DNA of 64,000 bases, from the NCBI RefSeq assembly GCF_021412625.1, contig NZ_JAKCFI010000010.1, forward strand, positions 186,001-250,000. Direction: 5' to 3'. Under the pieces are notes generated by a model. The model saw only the letters and a program-made list of their open reading frames with translations. It did no database searches and was not told the DNA's origin. The position numbers and the translations under genes were made by a program. Numbering within the stretch: position 1 is the stretch's first letter; each line of letters opens with the position of its first letter. This document shows positions 26,204-33,913 of the stretch, piece by piece. This stretch comes from Myxococcus stipitatus. GTDB lineage: Bacteria; Myxococcota; Myxococcia; Myxococcales; Myxococcaceae.

Positions 26204-29200
26204 CTACGTCCGGGGCAGCGAGCAGGTGTCCAGGTCCCGCAGCACCTTGCGCGCCTCGGCGACCAGGTCCTGGTCCTGGAGCGCCTGCGCGGGGCGGGCG
26301 ATGAGCTTCATGTCCGGCGTGAGGCGGTAGTAGCCCTTCGAGCGCTGCACCAGCCCCGCGACCTTGGCGCCATCCAGCAGCGCGTCCGCCCCCAGCGTCA
26401 CCATCACGCGGGCGTGGCTCACCTCGAGGGCGCGCAGGCGCAGGTCGCGCATGTCGATCTTCAGCAGCGTCAGCTCGGACAGGTGGTCCACCTCGTCGGG
26501 CGCCTCGCCGTAGCGGTCGACCAGCTCCGCGCGCAGGTCCGTCACCTCCTCCGGCGTGCCGGCCTGGCTGAAGCGCTTGTAGAAGACGAGCCGCTGGTGG
26601 ACGTCCGGCACGTAGTCGTCGGGGATGAGCGCCGGCACGGGGAGGGTGACGTCCGGCTCCAGCTGCACCTTGGGCGGCAGGCCCTGCAGCTCCGCCACGG
26701 CCTCCTCCATCAGCTGCGCGTACAGGTCGAAGCCAATCTCCGCGATGGCGCCGGACTGCTTCTCGCCCAGCAGGTTGCCCGCGCCGCGAATCTCCAGGTC
26801 ATGGCTGGCGATGGAGAAGCCCGCGCCCAGCTCCGTGAAGTTCTGGAGCACCTCCAGCCGCCGCTGCGCGTCCTTCGTCACCGCCCGGCGCGTGGGCACC
26901 AGCAGGTACGCGTACGCGCGCTCCTTGGAGCGGCCCACGCGACCTCTCAGCTGGTACAGCTGCGCCAGGCCGAACTGGTCCGCGCGGTTGACGATCATCG
27001 TGTTGGCGCTGGAGATGTCGATGCCGCTCTCGATGATGGCGGTGCACAGGAGCACCTGGTGCTTGCGCTCGGTGAACTCCAGCATCACCTTCTCGAGCTG
27101 CCCCTCGCCCATCTGCCCGTGCGCCACGCCGATGGACAGCTTGGGCACCAGCTGCCGCAGCTCCTGCTCCATGGTGGCCAGGGACTCCACGCGGTTGTGG
27201 ACGAAGAAGACCTGCCCGCCGCGCGCCACCTCGCGCTCGATGGCCTCCTTGATGACCTGGTTGTCGTACTTCATCACGAAGGTGCGGATGGCCCGGCGGT
27301 CCTGGGGCGGCGTGGCGATGATGCTCATGTCCCGCACGCCCGACATGCTCATGTGCAGCGTGCGCGGGATGGGGGTCGCCGTCAGCGTCAGGACGTCGAT
27401 CTGCGAGCGCCACTTCTTCAGCGACTCCTTCTGCTTCACGCCGAAGCGCTGCTCCTCGTCGACGATCATCAACCCCAGGTCCTTGAAGGTCACGTCGCCG
27501 GCCAGCAGCTTGTGCGTGCCGATGAGGATGTCGACCCGGCCCTCCTTGGCGCGCTTGAGGATTTCACGCACCTCCGGCGCCTTCTTCAGGCCGGAGATGA
27601 CCTCCACGGTGACGGGGTAGTCCTTGAAGCGCTTCTTGAAGGACAGGAAGTGCTGCTGCGCCAGCACCGTGGTGGGCACCAGCACCGCCACCTGCTTGCG
27701 GTCCAGCGCCGCCTTGAAGGCCGCGCGCATGGCGACCTCCGTCTTGCCGTAGCCCACGTCGCCGCAGACGAGCCGGTCCATGGGCTCCGGCTTCTGCATG
27801 TCCGCCAGCACGTCCTCGATGGCCTTGGCCTGGTCCGGCGTCTCCTCGAACTCGAAGTCCGCCTCGAACTGGGCGAAGTACCGGTCCGGCGCGCTGAAGG
27901 CGTGGCCCGGGTGCGCCTTGCGCGCGGCGGCGATTTGAAGCAGCTCCGCCGCCATCTTCAGCAGCTGCTCCTTGACGCGCTTCTTCGTCTTCTCCCAGCT
28001 GGTGCCGCCCAGCTTGTCGAGCTGGACCTTGTCCGGGTCCCCGCCCGTGAACTTCTGGATGAGCCGCATGCGGCCCACCGGCAGATAGATTTTGTCCCGG
28101 CCCGCGTACTCCAGCACGAGGAAGTCCCCCGGGACGTGGTTGACCTCCATCTTCGTCAGGCCCGCGTACCGGCCGATGCCGAAGTCCGTGTGGACGATGA
28201 GGTCGCCTTCCTTCAGGTCCCCGAAGCCGGCGGCGAACGCGTCCAGCTTCTTGTGTCGCCGGACGCGCCGGCGCGCGCGCGCGCCGAAGATCTCCTCGTC
28301 CGACAGCAGGGCCAGTCCGCCCGCGCCGTCCACGAAGCCCTGGCTCACCTCGCCGGTGAACAGGTGCGCCCACACCGCCGGGTCGTACAGCGCCAGCGCG
28401 TCCGTGAGCGGCTCCGTGTGGACCTTCACCATGACGTTGCGGTCGAGGAGCAGCCGCTTGAGCCGGTCCGCCTGGCTCAGCGTGCCGCAGGCCACCGCGC
28501 ACGCCACGCGCGTGTCCCGCCAACGCTGGAGCCGCTCCACCAACGGGGTGAGCGCGCCCTCCTCGCCGTGGTGCGCGAGGATGGCCTCGCGCAAATCCTG
28601 GGTGCCGCCGAACGAGAACGCGACGGGCACCTGCTCGGACTGCGTCAGCGACAGGCCGCCGCCCTCCACCACGCGGAAGGCGCCCAGCCGCTCGGCCACC
28701 GCGTCGCGGGTGAGGAAGTGCTCGACGGGCGGGAGCACCAGGTCCTTGCGCTCCTCAGCCGCGGCGAACGAGCGCTCCAGTTCACCCCACAGCTCGTCCG
28801 CCGCGCGCTCCAGCGCGAGCGGGTCGTCCAGATAGAAGACGGGCGCCTCCGGGCCCCACGCGCCCAGGAAGTCGAACAGCGTGGCGAGCCCCCCCTCGAA
28901 GAGGCCGGGCAACAGCCCCTCCAGGCCGAAGCCGGGAAGTCCCTCGCGCAGCGCCTCGAGCCGCTCGCGCAGCTGGATGGTGGGCAGGTTGATGCGGTCG
29001 GCCACCTCGCGGGCGGCGGCCTCCGCGCGGGGACGGGTGTCCTCGGTGAGCAGCAGCTCGCGCGCGGGCACCAGGTCCACTTCCTTCAGCGCGTCCACCG
29101 TGCGCTGCGACGCCGGGTCGAACACGCGGATGGAGTCGATGGTGTCGCCGAAGAACTCCAGCCGCACCGGCTTGTCGTAGAGCGGGCTGAAGACATCCAG

Positions 29201-29797
29201 CAGTCCGCCGCGCACGGAGAACGTCCCCACGTCCTCCACCAGCGGACTGTTCTGGTAGCCCATCCGCGAAAGCTTGCGCGCCAGCGAGTCCCGGTCGTAA
29301 TCCTGGCCCACGGTGACGCGGTCCGTGAGGCTCGCGATGACGCCCGGGCCGAGCACGCGGCGATACAACGCGCGTTGTGACAACACCAGCGCGGGGAAGC
29401 GCGTGCCGCGCGCCAGGTGGTGGAGCGCGCCCAGCCGCTCGGTGACGGCCGCCGCGTCCGGGGAGAGCTCGTCGTACGGCAGCACCTCGTCCGCGGGCAG
29501 GCGCAGCACGCCGGGGGTGAGCAGGGTGCCGGAGCCGCCCAGGAAGAAGGCCAGGTCCGCGGCCAGCGCGTCGGCCGCCTCCTCGTCCACCGCGACGCAG
29601 ACCAGGGGGGCCCGTGTCTCACGATGCAACCGGGAGAGGACATGGGCGCGGGCCGCGCCCTTCAGGCCCTGGGTGCGCGCGCGGCGCCCGGGGGTCAGCT
29701 CGCGCAGCAGCCGCGTGAAGGCGTCGTCCGCCGCCAGAGGCCCGCCACCACGCCGCGCCGCCTCGCCATCCAGCCTCTGAGTCAATGGAGTGTCCAT
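26204..29797 (-). CDS. mfd: Transcription-repair coupling factor Mfd
   Basis: A 1197-residue protein of normal Mfd length. The N-terminal third is the degenerate UvrB-like module that recruits UvrA (APLVCVAVDEEAADALAADL, LPADEVLPYDELSPDA). The RNA-polymerase-interaction domain shows GDLIVHTDFGIGRYAGL. The RecG-like motor has Walker A GDVGYGKTEV, motif II DEEQRFG, TLTATPIPRTLHMSMSG and motif VI QLYQLRGRVGRSKERAYAYL. The C-terminal D7 domain completes it. Mfd displaces stalled RNA polymerase at lesions using ATP and passes the site to UvrA/UvrB. It diverges from the histidine kinase gene with about 205 bases between starts. Confidence 0.97.
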   Translation of the reverse strand: MDTPLTQRLDGEAARRGGGPLAADDAFTRLLRELTPGRRARTQGLKGAARAHVLSRLHRETRAPLVCVAVDEEAADALAADLAFFLGGSGTLLTPGVLRLPADEVLPYDELSPDAAAVTERLGALHHLARGTRFPALVLSQRALYRRVLGPGVIASLTDRVTVGQDYDRDSLARKLSRMGYQNSPLVEDVGTFSVRGGLLDVFSPLYDKPVRLEFFGDTIDSIRVFDPASQRTVDALKEVDLVPARELLLTEDTRPRAEAAAREVADRINLPTIQLRERLEALREGLPGFGLEGLLPGLFEGGLATLFDFLGAWGPEAPVFYLDDPLALERAADELWGELERSFAAAEERKDLVLPPVEHFLTRDAVAERLGAFRVVEGGGLSLTQSEQVPVAFSFGGTQDLREAILAHHGEEGALTPLVERLQRWRDTRVACAVACGTLSQADRLKRLLLDRNVMVKVHTEPLTDALALYDPAVWAHLFTGEVSQGFVDGAGGLALLSDEEIFGARARRRVRRHKKLDAFAAGFGDLKEGDLIVHTDFGIGRYAGLTKMEVNHVPGDFLVLEYAGRDKIYLPVGRMRLIQKFTGGDPDKVQLDKLGGTSWEKTKKRVKEQLLKMAAELLQIAAARKAHPGHAFSAPDRYFAQFEADFEFEETPDQAKAIEDVLADMQKPEPMDRLVCGDVGYGKTEVAMRAAFKAALDRKQVAVLVPTTVLAQQHFLSFKKRFKDYPVTVEVISGLKKAPEVREILKRAKEGRVDILIGTHKLLAGDVTFKDLGLMIVDEEQRFGVKQKESLKKWRSQIDVLTLTATPIPRTLHMSMSGVRDMSIIATPPQDRRAIRTFVMKYDNQVIKEAIEREVARGGQVFFVHNRVESLATMEQELRQLVPKLSIGVAHGQMGEGQLEKVMLEFTERKHQVLLCTAIIESGIDISSANTMIVNRADQFGLAQLYQLRGRVGRSKERAYAYLLVPTRRAVTKDAQRRLEVLQNFTELGAGFSIASHDLEIRGAGNLLGEKQSGAIAEIGFDLYAQLMEEAVAELQGLPPKVQLEPDVTLPVPALIPDDYVPDVHQRLVFYKRFSQAGTPEEVTDLRAELVDRYGEAPDEVDHLSELTLLKIDMRDLRLRALEVSHARVMVTLGADALLDGAKVAGLVQRSKGYYRLTPDMKLIARPAQALQDQDLVAEARKVLRDLDTCSLPRT

Positions 29798-30002
29798 GAG
29801 TGGACCCTGGGGTCCCCGGGGTAATTAGGGGGCGGCCCCTGACGGGTCAACGACAGAGCGCGTCACCTGTCGTGTGCCGGAGCCGACGCGGCACCGTCTG
29901 GTGTGTCGGCCACGTATCAGCCGTACCAGGGGTGGGTTGGCCGTGCGCCCTGGGCAGGGCCTAGTGTGTATCAGGGCATCACTGGGGGGTGCCACGCCTG
30001 CC

Positions 30003-31511
30003 ATGCAATCCGGCCGCTGGAGCAACAGGGGTGTGAGTGGTGGCGCCGCGCCCCCGTCCGAGGCCGTGGTGGTCCTGAGGAGCGTGCGCTCGTCGGGGCA
30101 GGGAATCCTGGACTTCGAGTGTGTCACCGCCAATGCCCACGCGGAGCGTTGGCTGGGGCGCGAGGAGCGTCCCCTGGTGCGACAGCGGCTGCTGGAGGAG
30201 GCGCCCTGGGTGGGAGAGTGCGGCCTGTTCGCCGCGTGTGTCCGGGTGGCGGTGCGCCGCGAGCCGGAGGTGGTGCGCGTGGCGCGCGAGTCCTCCGTGG
30301 GGCCGGTGTGGATGCTGGCGCGTGTATCCCCCTGGGAAGACGGGGTCGTCGTCTTCCTGGAGGACCTGACGGAGCGGATGGCCTCGGAGGAGGCCTTGCG
30401 TCGGGACCACGACCTCCTACACGCCGTCATCGAGAGCGCCACCGACGCCATCTACGTGAAGGACCTGGACCTGCGGTACGTGCTCATCAACGCGGCCACC
30501 GCGCGGGCCTTCAACCGCGCGCCCCACGACATCCTGGGGCGCACGGACCTGGAGCTGCTGGGGGCGGACATCGCCGGGCCCACCATGGCGCACGACCGGG
30601 AGGTGATGGAGGTGGGCGCCACCGCCACCTACGAGGATTCGGAGGGCGGGCCGGGCAGCGACCTCATCTGGCAGACGACCAAGGGCGTGCTGCGCCGGGG
30701 CGACGGCACCGTCTACGGCCTGTTCGGCATCAGCCGCGACGTCACCGCGCGGCGCCGCCAGGAGCAGGAGCGCAACGAGGAGGCCCTCTTCCAGGAGCGC
30801 TTCATCGGCGTGCTGGGCCACGACCTGGGCAACCCCCTGGCGGCGGTGCGGCTGTCCGCGGCGGCCCTGCTGGCGCAGCGCACGCTGACGCCCGAGCAGC
30901 GGCGCATGGCCCAGCGCATCGACGGGAGCGCCGAGCGCATGTCGCGGCTGGTGAAGCAGCTTTTGGACTTCACCCGCGCGCGCATGGCGGGCGGCATCCC
31001 CCTGCACCCGCGCGAGGTGTGCATGGCCACGGTGTGCCGCCGCATCATCTCCGAGCTGGAGCCGGCCTACCCGGAGCACCAGGTCCACCTGGAGGTGGTG
31101 GGCGAGTCGAACGGCGTGTGGGACGAGGAGCGGCTGGGGCAGGTGCTGTCCAACCTGGTGGGCAACGCGCTCCAGCACAGCCCCAAGGGCTCCATGGTGC
31201 GGGTGCGGGTGGCGGCCAGCGACACCCTCTTCCAGCGCGTGGAGGTCCACAACGTGGGGACGCCCATCCCGGACTCGCTGCGCCCGCGCCTGTTCGCGGC
31301 CTTCCACAAGGCGGAGCGGGACCCGAGCGCGCCCAAGGTCCAGCGACAGGGGCTGGGGCTGGGGCTCTACATCGTCTCGCAAATCGTCACCGCGCACGGC
31401 GGCTGGGTGGACGTGGCCTCGTCCGCGGAGGCGGGGACGTGCTTCGCGGTGACGCTGCCGCGCGTGGCCCAGGCCGTGTCGCAGGAGTCACCGCAGGCGC
31501 GGCGGGCCTGA
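30003..31511 (+). CDS. PAS-domain sensor histidine kinase (soluble)
   Basis: A 502-residue protein with no membrane segment. Residues ~25-125 are a degenerate PAS-like region; residues ~135-250 are a clear PAS domain (AVIESATDAIYVKDLDLRYV, LFGISRDVTAR). The HisKA H-box is FIGVLGHDLGNPLAAVRLSA with the phospho-accepting His at about 273. The catalytic domain has the N-box NLVGNALQHSP and G-boxes QGLGLGLYIVSQIVTAHGG. GHDLGNPL in place of the commoner SHELRTPL is frequent in myxobacterial kinases. No receiver domain or adjacent response regulator is seen, so its partner is unknown. ATG 30003 was chosen as the first Met near a G-rich site; an in-frame GTG at 30033 is possible. Confidence 0.85.
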   Translation: MQSGRWSNRGVSGGAAPPSEAVVVLRSVRSSGQGILDFECVTANAHAERWLGREERPLVRQRLLEEAPWVGECGLFAACVRVAVRREPEVVRVARESSVGPVWMLARVSPWEDGVVVFLEDLTERMASEEALRRDHDLLHAVIESATDAIYVKDLDLRYVLINAATARAFNRAPHDILGRTDLELLGADIAGPTMAHDREVMEVGATATYEDSEGGPGSDLIWQTTKGVLRRGDGTVYGLFGISRDVTARRRQEQERNEEALFQERFIGVLGHDLGNPLAAVRLSAAALLAQRTLTPEQRRMAQRIDGSAERMSRLVKQLLDFTRARMAGGIPLHPREVCMATVCRRIISELEPAYPEHQVHLEVVGESNGVWDEERLGQVLSNLVGNALQHSPKGSMVRVRVAASDTLFQRVEVHNVGTPIPDSLRPRLFAAFHKAERDPSAPKVQRQGLGLGLYIVSQIVTAHGGWVDVASSAEAGTCFAVTLPRVAQAVSQESPQARRA

Positions 31512-31578
31512 CGCGGTCCGCCACCGCCGAGCCGTGTCGCGGCGCCCGGGTCCGCCCACCTCAGGGCCGCCAGGTCCA

Positions 31579-31818
31579 TCAGACGCGCGGGAGGCGACCG
31601 CGGTACTCCTCCTCGTCCTCCTCGTCGTCCTTGTCGTCGCCCTTGTCATCCCCGTCCCCGTCGCCGCCCTTGCCGTCCCCCAGCCTCAGGGACAGGGCCT
31701 CCGGCCGGGACAGGCCGTGCTCCGCGCGTGGGGACGACGACGCGTCGCCCGCTTTCACGGCGGTGAAGAGGCTGGCCATGGACAGGCAGAGGACGAGGGC
31801 GGCGGCGAGGGTCTTCAT
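31579..31818 (-). CDS. Small secreted acidic protein
   Basis: A 79-residue protein. MKTLAAALVLCLSMASLFTA is a clear signal peptide, and GGAG lies about eight bases before the ATG. The mature part is short and ends in an extreme acidic run of Asp/Glu/Gly/Lys followed by YRGRLPRV. Such tails may bind calcium or basic surfaces, but no family is recognised. It sits about 70 bases downstream of the small cytochrome c gene on the same strand, so the two may be co-transcribed. The signal peptide and ribosome site support it as a real gene. Confidence 0.55.
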   Translation of the reverse strand: MKTLAAALVLCLSMASLFTAVKAGDASSSPRAEHGLSRPEALSLRLGDGKGGDGDGDDKGDDKDDEEDEEEYRGRLPRV

Positions 31819-31889
31819 GGGCGGCTCCAGGTGACTGGGTCGCGGACGCGCGCCTTCCGGGGGAAATTCAACCCGCGTCCGGGCGCGCG

Positions 31890-32210
31890 CTACTTCGCCT
31901 TGAGGGTGCGGATGTATCCCACCAGCGCGTCGATCTGCGCGGGCGTGAGCTTGTCCTTGAAGGCCTTCATCTTGGAGTTCTTGGGGGAGCCCTCGGCGAT
32001 GGCCTGGCGGATGTCCGCGTCGGATTCGGCTGCCTGCCAGGCGGCCAGGCTCATGTCGGCGATGGACTCCTTCTGGCCCATCTTCGTCTGCGCCTTGCCG
32101 TCGTCGCCGTGGCAGGACTTGCACTTGGCCTTCCACACCTCCGCGACGTCGTCCGCGTAGGCGCTCGAGCTCAGACAGAGGGTCATCACCAGGGCGAACC
32201 GCTTCATCAT
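31890..32210 (-). CDS. Small monohaem c-type cytochrome
   Basis: A 106-residue periplasmic protein. The signal peptide ends SSAYA, followed by VWKAKCKSCHGDDGKAQT with the heme-binding CXXCH, and a distal ligand in the MKAFKDKLTPAQIDALVGYI helix (M of SPKNSKMKAF). This is the usual class I cytochrome c layout (cytochrome_CBB3 type), carrying electrons between periplasmic partners. Starts at ATG 32210 or the adjacent ATG 32207. No oxidase or reductase gene is adjacent, so its partner is unknown. Confidence 0.85.
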   Translation of the reverse strand: MMKRFALVMTLCLSSSAYADDVAEVWKAKCKSCHGDDGKAQTKMGQKESIADMSLAAWQAAESDADIRQAIAEGSPKNSKMKAFKDKLTPAQIDALVGYIRTLKAK

Positions 32211-32352
32211 CGTCTCGTATCCTCGGGCTTCACCGCCGGTGGCGGTGGGGGGCGCAAGTCACGCGCCGGGGGCCGGCGTCGCCGCGCCTGGGCGAGTATA
32301 GAGCCCCCGTCCGTCGGGGGAAGCCCGCGAGGCGCGCGGGCCCGGGAGCGGC

Positions 32353-33702
32353 TCAGGCGTCCTGCGTGGCGTTGGCGCGCGCGACGGCGAACAGGCTCAT
32401 GCCCACCGGCAGCTTCACCTGGGCCTCGGCGCGGGCGAACAGGGGGGCCAGCGTGTCGTAGAGCTTGAGCTGGAGCTTGGGCACGGAGCGGCGGCGCAAC
32501 AGGCGGCTGTTGACGAACCAGCCCGGCATGCCCACCAGGTTCATCCACTCCAGCGTCTCGACCTCGAAGCCGTTGTGCTCCAGCACCGCGCGCAGCGTGT
32601 CCGGCGTGTAGCGGCGGTAGTGGCCCACCGCCTCGTCGATGCTGCCGAACAGCTGGGGGAGCGCGGGCACGAGGATGACCACCCGGCCGCCGGGGGTGAG
32701 AATCTGCCGGAAGCGCCGCACCGCCGCGCCGTCGTCGGGGATGTGCTCCAGCACGTTGGAGAGGACGATGGTGTCCAGCCGCTCCTTCTGGAGCGACTCC
32801 CAGTCCGCGAGCGCCACGTCGGACAGGTACGGGCGGATGTGGGGGTGGCCCCGGAAGAGGTTCTTCAGGCGGTCCACGTAGAAGGGGTCCACCTCCAGGG
32901 CGATGAGCAGCTCCAGGCCCGCCTCCAGCTCGCGGGTGATGGTGCCGATGCCGGAGCCGATTTCGAGCACGCGGCGGCCCAGGTGCTCGCGGAAGCGGCG
33001 TCCCAGCCACTGGTTGTAGTGGACGGCGCCGTCCATGCGCTCCAGGGTGGTGTAGCCCTCGTGCTGGTTGTCCGCGTCGTCGCGCACGGTGGCGTAGCGC
33101 ACCAGGGTGCGCAGCTGGGACAGGCGCGCGGCGCGAGGGCGGCGGGGCACGGCCTGCAGCGGCAGCGCCACCTCCGTGAAGCGGTACAGCTGCGCGGCCA
33201 GCTTCACCACCAGCTCCGCGTCCACCGCGTCGTCGTCGCTGGTGAGGCTGACGGAGCGCAGCGCGTCCGTGCGGAAGGCGCGCACGCCGCTGAGCGGGTC
33301 GCTGACGGCCACGTCGGTGACGAAGCGGGTGACCTGTCCCAGGGCGCGCTCGGCGAGCAGCTGGGGCGCGAGCCCCGTGGCGGTGCGGCGGCCGAAGACG
33401 ACGTCCGCGGTGTCCGCGTGGAGGGGGCCCAGCAGCGACTCGTAGGCGTCCGGGGCGTAGGCGGCGTCCGGGTCCTGGAGGATGGTGACCGCGCCCGTCA
33501 CGCGGGGCAGCGCCGCCCGGATGGCCGCGCCCTTGCCCCCCTGCACGTGCAGGACGTGCAGCCCCGGGCGGGGGGGCACGCTCGGCTCGCCCTCTCCAGC
33601 CAGCACCACCTCCGCCCTGCCAGCGAGCTCCCGCGCGAAGTGGGAGGCGGCGTCAACGGTGGAGGGGGAGAAGGGGAGGATGACCGAGTGCGAAAAGTTC
33701 AC
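32353..33702 (-). CDS. Fusion of family 2 glycosyltransferase and SAM-dependent methyltransferase
   Basis: A 449-residue two-domain protein. GTG 33702, with AGGGAG about seven bases before it, fits better than the in-frame ATG at 33813. Residues ~1-215 are a GT2 domain of the dolichyl-phosphate-mannose-synthase type (SHSVILPFSPSTVDAA, HVQGGKGAAIRAAL, ILQDPDAAY as the DxD-like site, DPLSGVRAFR). Residues ~225-449 are a class I methyltransferase (RRVLEIGSGIGTITRELEAG, TIVLSNVLEHIPDDGAA). It probably transfers a sugar to a lipid carrier and methylates a related glycan. It diverges from the Wzc-like gene by about 210 bases and probably belongs functionally to that polysaccharide locus. Confidence 0.8.
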   Translation of the reverse strand: MNFSHSVILPFSPSTVDAASHFARELAGRAEVVLAGEGEPSVPPRPGLHVLHVQGGKGAAIRAALPRVTGAVTILQDPDAAYAPDAYESLLGPLHADTADVVFGRRTATGLAPQLLAERALGQVTRFVTDVAVSDPLSGVRAFRTDALRSVSLTSDDDAVDAELVVKLAAQLYRFTEVALPLQAVPRRPRAARLSQLRTLVRYATVRDDADNQHEGYTTLERMDGAVHYNQWLGRRFREHLGRRVLEIGSGIGTITRELEAGLELLIALEVDPFYVDRLKNLFRGHPHIRPYLSDVALADWESLQKERLDTIVLSNVLEHIPDDGAAVRRFRQILTPGGRVVILVPALPQLFGSIDEAVGHYRRYTPDTLRAVLEHNGFEVETLEWMNLVGMPGWFVNSRLLRRRSVPKLQLKLYDTLAPLFARAEAQVKLPVGMSLFAVARANATQDA

Positions 33703-33913
33703 GTCGCGCTCCCTAGCACAGGCGGCCGGGTCGCGCGCGTGCTCCCCCCTGGCGTCGGGTGCATGGTGGGCGTCCGGGCGACGGCGGAACGATGGACAAC
33801 CCGGGGCGGACACGGCACGCTCGATGGCCCTGGCGTAGGTGTGGGTGTAGGTCGGGGGTGGCCGTGTGTGCCGGACCGGTGCTCCACCGCGGCGCTCTCA
33901 GGAGAGACGAGAC
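33703..33913. promoter_or_regulatory. Divergent promoter region at the head of the polysaccharide locus
   Basis: This 211-base gap separates two divergent genes and must carry a promoter for each. It includes a GT-rich stretch with repeated GTAGGT/GTGGGT units near 33834-33860. I see no clear sigma-54 or sigma-70 consensus. Confidence 0.4.

Noticed and set aside
26099-29380. A 1093-codon open frame on the plus strand opposite mfd
   Set aside because: Composition is His/Arg/Leu/Gln-rich with no domain, and it mirrors Mfd codons; it is a GC-driven shadow.
33834-33860. GTAGGT/GTGGGT repeats as a regulator-binding array
   Set aside because: Units are few, imperfect and within generally G-rich DNA, so chance is as likely.
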